Positions 50,038-63,062 of a stretch of 64,000 nt of DNA are shown piece after piece. The DNA is from Oxyruncus cristatus (Eukaryota; Chordata; Aves; Passeriformes; Cotingidae): contig VXAY01002317.1 in NCBI GenBank assembly GCA_013399855.1, positions 2,790,088-2,854,087 of the forward strand. Direction: 5' to 3'. The notes under the pieces are model-generated. The model saw only the letters and a program-made list of their open reading frames with translations. It made no database searches and had not been told where the DNA came from. A program made the translations under genes and the position numbers. Every line of letters begins with the position of its first letter. Positions within the stretch are counted from its first letter, which is position 1.

Positions 50038-50060
50038 CTGGAATCTGAAGTTTCAAAAAA
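50038..50060 (-). other. EXT2: Exon-like 23-nt segment in EXT2 intron (possible cryptic microexon)
   Basis: On the - strand a T/G-rich tract ending TTGTTTCTGACAG precedes 23 nt that end in ATTCCAG and are followed directly by GTAAGTTC, a consensus-strength donor. Inserted between its flanking EXT2 exons, the segment would place a TGA a few codons after PPE and shift the frame. If used, it would act as a poison exon. Nothing in the sequence shows that it is used, and it may be a decoy. Confidence 0.25.
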
Positions 50061-52093
50061 CTGTCAGAAACAACAACATCAAGCATGTTACCTCTATTCA
50101 TTGCCAGAATTCTTTCCATAATGGCTGAGTCTGTCCAGAGTTCAAAACAGTTACTTTCTACCTACATTACAGTGTTTATATTGTTCTACAGAAATGCACA
50201 GAATTCCTCTTGGGTACAATATAATAGAATATTTGTTTCTAGGACACTATTTGGGACCCAGTTTTGTTAAGATGGGTTTATTAGGCTAACTTTCTAGACT
50301 TTTTAAAGAAATAATATTGCAATATGTTTGTAAGATAACTTATGGGAGACTAGAATCATTATGAATTAGTTCTCTAGCTAATCAAGGAAAATGGCATTAA
50401 GTCCATCAGCAAGAAGCCAAATTAATTCAAAACTTAGAGAGAAGTTAAAAACTTTCCTATCAGTGCTGACTACTAAAGGCTCACTATGCAGGAAAAAAAA
50501 CCCTGCCGCTGAAGATTTTTATTTTAAAGTTAACACTTTCTTAAGATATAGTAATCCAAAGAATACTCAGTTTCCTCATCTCCAACGGTTTATATCAATG
50601 TTGTCTACCAATCACATAAAATAGAAATACAAATATTCTTATTTCAGTAATACCATAAGCCGTACAGTCTGTACCTTATCAGCAACTTAGCGCCGGGAAC
50701 CACTACTGATACAACTACACAGAAAGTACACATTCTTAAAATATACTTTTAATTTTTATAGAACTGAACCTAAAAAGGAATCAAGCTACTACATGTGATT
50801 TGTTACTTGTTGTGTATTTACTAACAATATTGCATTTATACATTTTAATACAATTTATGCGGTAGACAAAATGTTTTATTTATATTTACTTGTCTGAAAC
50901 AAATGTGATGACATGGTGGTGGAAATTTCTATCACAGACTATTTTCTTGAATTTCAGAACCAGCAATTTAAAAAAATACAAATGAAAGGACAAAAGTATT
51001 TGGCTGATGGAGAAAACCATCATTTCTACACAAATATTCCCAGCACCAGGCACTTGGACCACAGTGTTTATTTTAATTGATGCAGAGTGAGTGAGGAAAA
51101 GAAAATAATTGTTTTTTTTCCCCTGTAATAGCTCAAAGCTTTTAGTATTTTTATTATAGTATTATACACACAGTCATGGTCCTACTGACATTACTGCTGG
51201 ATTGATGGGCTTCTTGCATGGCAGAGAAAATATGCTAAACTCAGCCGAAGATGCAGAGCAGAGATCACATCCCTTAAATCCAGAGAATACTTAAGATGAA
51301 CAAGCTGAAGCTATAAAGCTTTAAGGTCTCAGATTAGAATCATCATTGTATGTGATATTTTCTCTCTGCTATTTCACCTATAAGAATTAATATTTTTACC
51401 CCCAAAAACACTCTGTAAACTTCAAAATGTTTGCACAAGACATTTGTGTTGCTCATAGATTTGTATTGTTTCTTTTCACTGATACTAAAGAAAACACAGA
51501 ATAGTAAGTTCAAACTTGCACAGATCGCTCTCAAACATGCTAAATTACAAGAGCGATCCTTGGAAACTCACAAGACAAAGGGAAAAACAGAATTTAAATT
51601 GCTACTGATGTCTAGCCCACATACATGTAGATCTCCAACTTTATATTTCTATATGCGATTTTGTTGAAAGCTTTCCAGTCAAATGTTCAACTAATCCGCT
51701 CCCCTCTTAGCTGCTTACTTTTTTATCAGCTGATACGACAAAAAATTTGTCAGTTGTATCAGAGCTGCATCTGTCCTGACAGGCCTAGGTTTGCAAGGAG
51801 CTTGCACACCCCCACACCTGTTAACCACTACAGCACAGCAGGCAAGATCAGCTACAGCTCCTGACCTGTCCTGAGGGATGCTCGGCAGTACTGACGGCAG
51901 AGTGACCACAGTTCCGTCTTGTCATTCATCTGACAAATTATCACCATCACTTCATTTGCAGGTCACGCTGACAAATACATCTTTTCACTTACACTTCACT
52001 AAATGCTGAGGACAAGTTAAAAAGGGTTTTTATCTTATGGAATATTGCATTTGTTGAGGGGTACAGGATCTTTTTTTTCTGGATGCAATTCTG

Positions 52094-52192
52094 TGCCATG
52101 TGCTTTAGGATAACCCTGCCTGAGCAGGGAGGTTGAACCAGATTACCCACTGTGGTCCCTTCCAACCTTACCCATTCTGTGATTCTGTGATC
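52094..52192 (+). mobile_element. CR1 LINE 3'-end fragment
   Basis: ACCCTGCCTGAGCAGGGAGG, TTGAACCAGATTACCCACTG, TGGTCCCTTCCAACCTTACC and CATTCTGTGATTCTGTGAT are the conserved CR1 3' end in + orientation, truncated to about 100 bp. Confidence 0.93.
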
Positions 52193-52349
52193 CTAAATTT
52201 TGTACAATACTTAGAGTCTTTAATTTTTATTCTGTTTTCCTCCTAAGTCATGAGTTTCATTATGTAAAGGCATTTTTGCAAGTACATAGCATCTACTAAA
52301 AAAAATCCCACCCAAAACAAAACCAAAAAGACATCACCAAAACACAAAT

Positions 52350-52363
52350 AAAAAAAAAAAAAA
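52350..52363. repeat. Poly(A)-rich tract
   Basis: Fourteen A residues within a longer A/C-rich low-complexity stretch (about 52299-52380). Confidence 0.9.
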
Positions 52364-53318
52364 CACGAACAAAACCCCCAAAATGAAAGACCAACATTAT
52401 TTTTAGAATTTGTATGTACTTCAAAACTTTCCATTCCTAGGGGCAGATTCCTTCCATTTGCAATACATATTGCTTTGATAACAATGATATTTTCAGTTTT
52501 AATATTTTTCTGGTGTTGACAGAGGAAAGAAAGGAGCAGCCACACGTCACTTGTATGGCATTATGCCAGCTATATCCCAGGAAAGGTAAAGCCAGTTCCC
52601 AATTTAGTGCACATACACACTAAGGAAAGCCATTTAGATGTTTTTCACCCAGCCCTCACACTTACACATGAAAAAAGAAAACACACAAAGGGTTGCAAAG
52701 ACAAAAGCCAAGATCTGCCTGTATACTGAAACATGTCCCTTACATGGAAAGGACCAAGAAATACAGCACTTGATGCTCCAGAAGGTTAAGCATCTCTGCT
52801 TTACTACAACCAATTAAAAGAGAATAGCCATAAAAGTGCAGATACTACTGTAGGGTAATAAACCAGACTTTAGCAGTGACAGTGGTGCACATTACAGACT
52901 TCAAACTCATTCCTAGTTCTAATCCATCAGAAACTTCCTGGCTTTAACAGGCTATAAACAGCAGAAGCTTTGAAGTCCTAGGATTAGGATCACTAATAGA
53001 CAGACTGAACGACAGACTGGCTGAAGAGCCAAGTGGAATGTCCTGCATGGACCTGGAATAAAACAAGGTAATTTAATCAAACTGACCTCTCTCTAGCCAT
53101 AGGCCAAGAGATTACAATGGTTGTAACAGCAATAAAGGGATAAGGGACACTAGAAACAAATAGTTATTTGCTTCAATGCAATGCTTAGGCTAACGCAAGG
53201 ACAAAACTGCCTATGATTTCAACTGTGCTCTTGAATCCAGACTTCTAAGCTTAAAGGTAAAGGGGTTTTTTTTTGTTTTTTTTAAACTAGTTTATGACTT
53301 AGCTATAATAGGGGGTAG

Positions 53319-53362
53319 AATTAAACGCACTTTAATTTAAAAATTAAACACACTTTAATTTT
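53319..53362. repeat. Short tandem duplication
   Basis: ATTAAACGCACTTTAATTT is followed directly by ATTAAACACACTTTAATTT, a near-identical ~22-bp tandem pair differing at one base. Confidence 0.8.
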
Positions 53363-55436
53363 CAAGATTAATAAAATGATTTAAAATGATCTATTTGCTT
53401 CAGCTCTCCTGTATCTTAGACTCAAGGGAAATGTGGAAACAATTCATTTGGGTCAAATCCACCTGCATTCAGTGATCACATAACTAAATATAGCACTAAG
53501 CCTTTTTGCTTTTAGAAAAGAACTTCTTACTGCAAAAATTCCAGTTGTTATCAATTTATACGCAACAATTTTTACTCTAAAGGGCTGTAAAACATTTAAA
53601 AACCCACTAAACTAAAGGTATTTAGCATAGCAGTATTACAAAATACTTTTTAAAGCAAACAATGAAACTACTGTGCTTTAAACTGGAGCAAGTTGCCAAA
53701 ATGGCAAATGAGCCAAGTGAATGGTAGAAACGGCTTGGCTCTGAGAAGTAGTTAGGAGAGGGTAATTTGAGACAAGTGGTCAGGGATTTATCTTTACATT
53801 ATATCTTGCTGCTATTCAGAATAGCTGAGTGAACAGTAGAATACTGCAGCAGTTGAAGCTTCTGAAAAGAGAATTACAAAGCAAGGAGTCCTAACACTAT
53901 AGAAGACAGAAGAATCCACAACACAGCATTTTTTTGAACATGTATTCCTAGAAGGCAACATTTCTTGTCCCACAAAATCACCACATTTTCAGATGAGAAT
54001 GACAGATTTGCATGCACACCATATGGGAACCAGGCTCATATACAGCTACTATATCTACAGTTTTTAATCCAGAATGACAAGAGGAGGCTCTAATTGCCTA
54101 GCAAGATGCTCAGGACTTTAGTACTAGTGTTCAGAATCTGGAAAAAGGTCATCCTAGGAAACAATAAGCACGGAAGTAAAATGAGCAGCATTGGAGTGTC
54201 TGTCTAGCACGGGAGAGGATTACCAAAGGCCAGGCTTAGCTATCTTCCTTTACATGTGGCAATGCCTCCCATTTACTTCATGGTGATTTCCTAATGGAAT
54301 TCAAGAATGTCAGGACTTATGTTTCCAGCTAAGAATCTGAGAGAAGATCAGAAGCAGCATGTCGCCATGAGGCAGGTGGCCCAGGGCTGGGAAAGAAGGA
54401 AGTTTGTCAAACACAGGGCAGCCATGGAGCATGCAGTGGTGTTGCAAGGAAGGAGTCAGAAAATCATGGGATTAGGATCTTGGGTTTGAAAATGTAGGCA
54501 GCAAGCTGAGAGGACTCGGCAGCCTGAGACTGAGGTCCTGGCATGAGGGAATACAATACAGCACTATGCCAGGTTGACAAAGCACACCTCAGCTACTGAA
54601 ATTTAAACAAATTAATCGAGAAATTTACAGCACTGAGTCCACATTGAAGTCATTAATACATCTTTGAAACTAAATCTTCTTCCAAAAATCTACACATTTA
54701 GATAATTTGGGAAAATGTCCATGAATGTGCTCTCATTTTAAAATAACTGTGAATTCAAAAAAATTAATGTATCATGCAGATGTCACCAGACTCACTCAAA
54801 CACTATAAAGAGTAACATAGTATATCATACGTGTCGCAAACAGAAACATTTTAAGACAGCACCTATTGTCTTACTGAGCAAGGAGTAGCATTTTCACAAG
54901 ATATTCTGGTGGCACGGGAATTCCTTTTTAGACACCCAACGTGTCCCAAGTTTTCATTTCACCAGTCAAAATATTCACTTATTTCATAGCTCCAAGCATT
55001 CAAACTACATCCTTGCTTTGAACCATGTTTGTTGTAGAAAACAGTCCAGCAGCAGTAATGTGTACACTGTGATAAGAGACCATCTACAGAGAAATAAAAC
55101 TAAGTATTGACAATCAAAGACAGGCCTCTCCTTACCACTCCCCTCAAAAAAGTTAAGGACAGAAATGCTTCTCTAACTACTGTATTTGTTACTTTTCATT
55201 CAGGACTTAGCAGTACAATCACTGGTATGCTTCTTCTCTTGTCTTCTACTTCAGCTTTTCCCATTTCACTTTCAAAAACATTTCCACAAAAAAATCCAAA
55301 TGTATTATTTTGAAAGAAGCATGAAATAATCCTCAAATATCAATGAAGTAGAAGAGAGGTCATTCTGCAACAGGTGCAAATAGACATGCTATGCCCCGTT
55401 TCACCTTCCTCCACCCCACCCACCATGAGCTCTTAC

Positions 55437-55626
55437 CTTCTGGTGGATTCTTATTCTGGTTGTTCCAGACAACCAACAATTTTGATAGACTCGGCACTTT
55501 GGACACCTCTGTGATGACTCGGAAAAGGCTCTCCACTCGGTCATAGGTCAGAACTACGGCTGTGAAACCTTGGGACTGAGGTGGGATAAGTGGAAGGAAG
55601 AGTGGGTTGCTCACACTGCTCCATTT
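55437..55626 (-). CDS. EXT2: EXT2 coding exon, start of GT64 domain
   Basis: This 190-bp exon follows the acceptor CTTCGCAG and ends after the first base of an Asp codon before GTAAGA. It encodes [60 protein letters not shown] and [13 protein letters not shown] is the first beta-strand of the GT64 nucleotide-sugar-binding fold, and LLVVWNNQ is the next conserved strand. It differs from the human protein I recall by Ser for Gly (KWSSV) and Val for Ile (FTAVV). It is the most upstream EXT2 exon in the window. The six exons here give 283 codons plus stop, the C-terminal ~40% of a ~718-residue protein. Confidence 0.97.
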
Positions 55627-56214
55627 CTGCGAAGGAAAGCAAGAAAATAGAAAAACAATTTGATTGAAGTGACTTTTCACACTAGGGAGTAACTTACATA
55701 GCTAGGACCAAACGGTCAGACTTGGAATTTGCTCAGACCAGGCAGGTTGACTCTCCAATTCTGACAACAGTGGACATCAGAAATTTCTCAAAACCTTCAT
55801 TCTAATCTCTTTCTTAATTCAATTTTCATTTTTGCCTAGCTGTAACACTGAAAAGAAGCAGGAGTTTAGGTAAAATATAAAGTGGAAGAGGCAGATAGAT
55901 TTGTGGAAAAGGAAAACCAAGCTGAATTCTAAACCCAGCTGGCATGACTCAATTCTCATTAACTAATCATTATTTCAAGACACCTATATTTATAGTCAGG
56001 ACTCAATAAACAAAGAGAAACTTAATCAGAACTACAATTTCAGAAGTGAAAAAGCATTAACAACAAAACCAAAGCAACAAAACCATAAACGTGGTACAAA
56101 ATGTGCACCCAAGCAAAAAAAGGGCAAAAGCAGGCATGAAGAGGAATAACGTACTAGCTTCCACAAAGCTGAGTTTATTCAGTGGTGGAAAAACCCAATC
56201 TATTACATTGAAAA

Positions 56215-56243
56215 AACCAACCAACCAACCAAACAAACAACAA
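56215..56243. repeat. CCAA / AAAC simple repeat
   Basis: About four CCAA units followed by AAAC units in an EXT2 intron. Confidence 0.9.
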
Positions 56244-58465
56244 GGCATGAGATGCAAAGATGAATTTCAGAGAGATATCTGCTCCTTGTGAATTTTAACT
56301 AGGGCTTCCCTTTTAAGACTTTAAAGGTCTTACTTCAATACACTCTCAGCATAAGGAAGCCAGCCCAGCTGGCAAAAGACAAGCTAAATTCTCACTGAAT
56401 GTGCCAACCTCCTTTGGAGCCGACAACCTGGGGGAGGAAGCATGAAGGGACAATTTGACAAGAATGAGAGCACCAGCATTTTAGTCTCAACTTTTCCAGT
56501 CCAACTGACATTCCAAGCAGGGGTCAGACTGAGAAGCAAAGGGAAAAACCAGACCCTTTGGGATGAGGTGAAAAGGGAAGTTGGGAAAGCAGAAACTGAG
56601 TGATGCTGTTTTGCAGGGAAGTTTTGAATCCTAGCCTGTAAAAACTATGAACACTCAGAAGAGGTTAGTAACTGCCAGCAGCTTACAGAAATATTGTAAA
56701 AATCTGCAACTAAACTCATACCATAACCTTGCTTGTTTTAGGAAGAAAGAAAGTTTTACAGATTCAAAGCTATCAGCTCGTATTTGCAGAAAATAAACTT
56801 CGCAATTTTCTGTTTCGCTATTTAGTCTGTGGTTACTTTACACACCGAAAAATCACCTTCCTCATGTTTAACGGTTAAGACACCTCTAACTAGACTAACT
56901 TCAAGGTTGAGGAGAACAGAGAGCCTATTTATTCAAAGACATAATAACATTTTGATCACTTTGGCAAAGGAGAAAAAAATACTATGTGAATATGATTTCC
57001 TTCTATGAACAAATCAAAACTGAAGTAGGGATAAATATGTGAGGTGGGAAAGTTAAGCACAGCATTGGCACACTGTTTTGTCCAGGATGGTCTAAAGGTA
57101 TGTTCCAGGCAAGGATCTGTCACTAGGAGTAATATGTTCAGACTTCCTGAAACAGCTAGAAAGAGAGACTGGCCTTCAGCTACACATACTTCATCAGGTC
57201 TGTTACAAGTTGTATTCAACTTAAACTGTTTGTGAGGTTCCTAATGGAAAACATGAAGCTCTAGTTTTTACCCAACAGGAATAATAGGATAATGTAGAAA
57301 TAGTAACAGTACAATATGGAACTTGGGTTCATGAAAGGGACATGGCTACCTGTGATAGCAGAGGACTACAGTCAGTAATTCAGAAAATATACATCCATTA
57401 CTTTAGCAACTCATATGTACAGAGACAAATCTCCTTTCAGATTATTATGTTTTCTAAAATGAAAGCTTTTGTACATACTTTGCTAATTGTGCAAGATGAC
57501 TGGTGGCAGAGACCGCCCTCTCATTTTGCTGCAGCTTCAATTCCTGCAGCAAATCACAATCTAAATGTTACCGGAGTGTAATCCACCTCATTAAAGCTTT
57601 ACTACAGACTTGTTTCCACACAACCCCCATCCCAAGACTGCTATTATCCAAATGACCCTGGTAATGTCAAGCAGTTTCTTAAAACAACTTTTAGAAACCT
57701 CTTTTGATTAATACTTGAAACAGAGGTTTAACATCATAATCAGAATGCCAAGAAAATACTATGGTTTTGCCCTACAAGAAGAAATAACTGGCAGAGCAAT
57801 CTACAGACAATGTTTTATTTATTACTTATGAGTGAGAATTGCTACCTTGATTAATGGCTCCCATTTGAAGTTTTTCTAGAAACTTTTCCTCTGACCACAG
57901 CACTTCCTAACAAATTGCTTGCTACAGTATCTCTTGAAAAGGATTATTCCTTTTCCATCATCTAAGACTATTCCAGGTACTCAGAGAAAAAAATACATAT
58001 ACAAGCACATCCATATGTGTGCAAGTACACGCATATGTACCTAAAACGGTCATGATTTCTCTTAAAACCTTAAGTTTTGGGTATGTTACTTAAATCCCAA
58101 CTTTTACTACTTTCAGAAAGGCATGAAAATTCTCCCCTGTTGGTCATAACTTAGGAAAAATAAGTCAACTTTTGGGGTGGTTTTGCTCATGCACCTACTA
58201 AAGGACGATGGAAGGAGGGAAAAGCCTGTAGACACACACTAATGGATGGGAGAACCATGCCTCTGTTTGAGAAAAGCATTTCAAAAAGGCAATTAAGCAT
58301 CTCTCAAGTGCCATTAAGAGCCAACCCCCTGCTGCCTGCCTGAAGAGTGTGTCTACAGTCTGAGACCTATTGACCCCACTTTCTGCAGGAAATCGGGCAA
58401 ATTCAAGCCTCCATAATTTGCTAAAGTCTTCCAGATTTTTGCTTGGGAAAAGCAAACCATACAGG

Positions 58466-58970
58466 CAATTAATTCAACAGCAACCTAATTAAATCTCCAT
58501 TATGGTAGCAAAGCATGAAATGGTTAATGACACAGGGATGGGTGCTCCCAGTAACTGTTCGAGCAACCAAGTCGTTCCCGTTTTTATTAACATTCTTGAT
58601 GGAAATTCACAGGAACTTTCACTCTCAGAGAGGAGAGCAAACAGCAACAGTAGATTGATCATCCATCACCTTTCTTTGACAAAGTGCTGACACTCAGCTA
58701 TGGATAAGACAGCCCTTCACTATCACCCTCCCAGCTAATATCATTAGAAGAGCCAGGATAATTAATCCAAGATTAATAGGTCACTTGCTGTGAATCATTT
58801 TTATGGGCAAAAAGGATCAAGTTCAAATGCCAGTTTCCTATGAGTAATTTCATGTCACTTAAGTCTCACAGTCTCAGTTGTCTGACAGCTCTTTGCAGTT
58901 CATATGAAAATCCAAAGGAGTAGGACCTGAGTGACAGCGAAAATTTAGTAATAGCCTGAAGCTAGGGAGA
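58466..58970. promoter_or_regulatory. Candidate cis-regulatory element in EXT2 intron
   Basis: This ~500-bp stretch contrasts with the low-complexity A/T-rich surroundings. It is dense in ordered transcription-factor-type words: GCAATTAATTC and CCTAATTAAATC (homeodomain), the HMG palindrome CTTTGACAAAG (58674-58684), GGATAATTAATCC (58756-58768, opposed GGAT/ATCC), GATTAATAGGTCA, TTTTTATGGG, and CTGACAGCTC. Developmental enhancers often look like this, and a bystander intron next to a developmental gene is a plausible location. Neither conservation nor activity is shown. Confidence 0.3.
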
Positions 58971-61900
58971 GAGGGTAAGTCAGGAATGGTTATGTATAAA
59001 TGTAAGGATTCAGACTGTTGCATTTGTCCTGTGCATGTTTTTTACAAGTGTGCATGTATAATAATGCCTTAGAAACAAGGCACCTTCCTTTATTATACAT
59101 AAATCAAATACTGTCCTCTCCCTTGGTCATTAAAAACAATCTGATTCTACTTTAGGAAAAGTTGATACATTAAGAAGAAGGTATCAAGGGACCTGAATTC
59201 TCGTTATGTGGGAGGCTCAGACTGGACTTGATGTGGAGTCTTCAGGTTCAATTGGCAGAGAAGTTTTTAGCAGACCATTCTTAGTAGGATACAGAAGGAA
59301 GATAGGTGGGAGCTTCAGGACATCAGTGAACACAACTGGACTGAGAAATGGACAATCTTGACGTATAAATGCTACAGATCCTCAAAGATATTGGCAAAAT
59401 ATCAGACATAACTAAGATTCAGTCCCATCCCAAAACTTCTGATTTGGGTGTTCACACTAAAAGACCTGCAGAAAAATACAGCAGACTCATTACACAAACT
59501 GCACCACAGAATGGTCTGTAAGGAAACAAGGCTGTGTAAGATGTTCCATATTAAAGAAGAATCAAGAACTTCCCAGATATCACTTAGTGGAAAAACTCAG
59601 CAACAGCACTTAAGATGAATAAAATGCACTGCTCCCATGAACGAGACAGTGGGCTTTCCTTCCTGTGTATTTTATTTTCAACACCTGGACGGCTTGTTGT
59701 AAACCAAATACTAGTGAAACCACACACTCTGAACAACAACTCACTGTCTTTTAAAAGCACAGAAGTAAGGATAGCAGTGTGTTCAACTTAGTAGTTAAGC
59801 AGTTCTTCTATACATGTAAGCAAGACACACATATATCCCCTGCCACTGTGGTTAAGGCTTTTTCAGGGTTGCTCTTCATATCAAATCTAACCTCAATGTG
59901 GTTTCAATTATGAATCATCAGACCAAAAAAAGCCTTGATTTATTCTCTTTTTCTCCAATTATTTATGCTAAGTTCCTATTGAATACTTTGAGAAAGTATT
60001 TCATCATGCTTCCCATCCGCAGGTGGTCATAGGGCAAAACCAAAAGAATTAACCCTCTCTACTTGTCCAGAGCCAACCATAGTGCTTACACTCAGCAGAA
60101 TCACAAACCAAGTTGCAGTGGCCAACATTTCCCCCCCCAAAAATTAGCCTCAAGACACACAGGGGTTTCTACATACTGTAGAATAATCCACTGTGTAAAA
60201 AAAAGAATCCTAATCTCTGGCAGGTAAATTAAAGAACCAACTGTTAGATCATGTTTCACACTGAAATAAAAATATCAGTATTTACAGCCAAATACATGTG
60301 GTATACTCAATCTGCCCATAATATCAACATTGAATAAACATCAATAAACTGAAATTTATTTAATATAAAAAGAATACCTATCTTCTAACATAATAAATAC
60401 AGAAAAATTTCATCCAGTTGATTCAAACCATCACACAAAGTAGCTGGAAACGCATCAGAAACCGAAATCTAATATTGTTCAATGGAAAAAATACCAGATG
60501 TGCACTGCCCAGAAAGGTGCTAGCTTGTTCTCATTTACAGATAAATAAAAAAGTGTATGTTAATATTTGCTTAATGCTTTGAAGATGACAAATGGTACTA
60601 GGATGGAAATATAGTTGTAACAGTGGCATCATCTGGAAACTGAGGGCTATAAAACACTACTCAAAGAGGTTGGGAATAGTCTAATTTTTTTACAAGTATC
60701 AAGTGCCTGGTAATTGGGAGAACCCACAAACTATTCTGTAAATGAACATCCTACTTAGGCTGTGCTAAATGAATGGTACTCTTGGCACTCAGTTAATTTT
60801 GATATTTTAGTTAAAACCAAATGATGGCGCTGTTTTCTGCCTTACTGGAAAAAGTGAAATCTGGTATGTTCATTGTTCAGCATACTGATATTCTCAAGTG
60901 ATTATTAAACTCTGTTCTGTATCATCCAAGGTTATAGCTCAAAAGAAGCCCCTGACAAAAAAAAAATACCCTCTAATATTTCATAGATCTACATTATAAA
61001 CAGGTGTGAAAGAATTTCAACAAAAGCAACTGAAGAAATCTGGAAAAACTCTGTTGTACTCATTTTTCAGAAACCCATGTATGTTAGCAAGGTATGAGGC
61101 AAAGAGGAGAATTTAAATTATCTACAAAGAAGCAAAAGTGAGGAAGTAATTTACCTCTATTAGAACATAACAAAGTACTTAATTGAAGACAACAGACCAC
61201 ATCTCAAACCCAAGTCATTATTTCTAATCCAGCCCAAACTGGTAACCATCAAAATGCACACCATAGAATTGGTCATTTTCTGGCTTACTTGAACATAACT
61301 GATTGCCTCTGCCTAATGGATAATGGCTAGCCCAAAAAATACAAAAGACATTAAACTCCCATGCTTGTAGCAAAAGACTGTCTGACATATAAAAGATTCA
61401 AGTGGTCCAGGAATGAATTTCAGACCCCAAAAGTATCATTTGCTCCTCTTCATTAAAAGCAGGAAATATCTCACAATGCATTTTTATTCAAAGTACTATT
61501 CCATAACATATTAGCATGTTATATGCTACTAGTTTTCCATTTCCTCAACAGGACAGTGAATGAGTAGAAAAATAATCCACTTTATAATTTTTTTTCTTTA
61601 GAAAGGCCAACAGTTTTTAGTCAACCCATAGAAACACATAAATGTGCTTGGATCCACCTCCCCAGTGCAATGTACTAAGTATGGAATTAAACATATATGC
61701 ATTCACCTTCTGTGTACCTTATACTCCCTCCTGGAAAAACACCCTCCTGTACTGCTGCTGTATCCACACTTTGGTAAAGATACTCACGCAACAGTCTCAC
61801 TAACATTTTGAGCCAATATAAGTCTAACTAACGCCAAGGAAAGCAGCCTTCCAGCTACCCAGTGTCTCCCTTACACTACACCCCACTCCTTTTCTTTTTT

Positions 61901-63009
61901 TTTTTATTTTGCCTGCTAAGTTTTATATGAGGAAAATTATTTTGGCTAATTCACCACAAGTCAATTAGGAAAATCAAAAAGAAGGTAGCACATTAAAAGA
62001 GAAATTATCCAACTCTAGAAGAGCGAAGGATTGCTTCTTTGGGCAGCAGAACCTATTGATAGTGGTTTGAAGTGTTTGGGGAAACTACATACTCAACATA
62101 AGAAGAACTGGTGATTATTTGTGTTGAGATTTGAGAAATATCTGAGGAACATGAATAAGGTTTATATATGTGCAGATCTAGCCATGAACATGTCTCACTG
62201 ATTTTAAGTGAGTATCACTTTCATGCTGACCATCCAAGGTAATAGCCACCTCCTCAGATATAAAAATCAATGCAATTTTGTGGTAAAGGGAATGTAATCA
62301 TTATTAAGTTTGCAGATACGTCTTAATCCTACTCTGAAGTATCAGAGTTCAAAAAAAGCAAAGAGAAGCCTATCAGTCCTACTTTGCAAGTGACAACAAA
62401 CTTGTGGCAGCATTTTGTGAAAGATGAAGCTTTCTCTTCATAGATGCTGCTGTTACAACTTAATCGAATACTTAAGGCCTCTAAAAATCTTTTATCTAGC
62501 ATACTTACAGGCTGCAATCTGTGAAGTATTTGCTAACTCAAAATAAAATCTATTCTACAATACTATTATCAAAATACTAAATGGTAGAACTATACAAAAT
62601 CATAGAAAACAGACTGAAGTCAGATGATGAATCAACTCCGGAAGCAAACTCATAAGGCTGCAACAGCTCAACAAAAGGCAGAATACAATGTGCACCTTGG
62701 AGAATTATGAGCTATCTTAATTGTAGAAATAATGGTTATACTGCTTTATCTAACACCTGAAGTAGTTGTAACAAGTGAGCAACAAAAAACTAGTAACCAC
62801 AACATTTTACCAAACTCTTTTTCTGTTACTTCTCAGGATCCTAGTGACATACTAAACAAAATTAACCCCTGTAGGCGCACAAAGAAAAAGAAATCTTAAA
62901 CCAAGGAGACAGGCAGGCAAGCAATCATGGCCAAGGATTCTTTCTAAGTATTCTCTGCACAATAATCTTGCACAAGCAGCTCTTCTTTCGGTTAGAAAGG
63001 TGAATTTGT

Positions 63010-63062
63010 CCTAGCAAGTAAGTTTATAAACCCTAGCAATTCCTAGCAAGTAAGTTTATAAA
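63010..63062. repeat. 21-bp direct repeat
   Basis: CCTAGCAAGTAAGTTTATAA with the following A occurs at 63010-63030 and again at 63042-63062, 32 bp apart. The intervening bases repeat CCTAGCAA once more. This is a local segmental duplication. Confidence 0.85.

Noticed and set aside
60001..60060. The next upstream EXT2 exon, suggested by CATGCTTCCCATCCGCAGG
   Set aside because: Neither frame on the - strand encodes the expected WFWEAYF-type segment, and there is no suitable open frame between splice sites.
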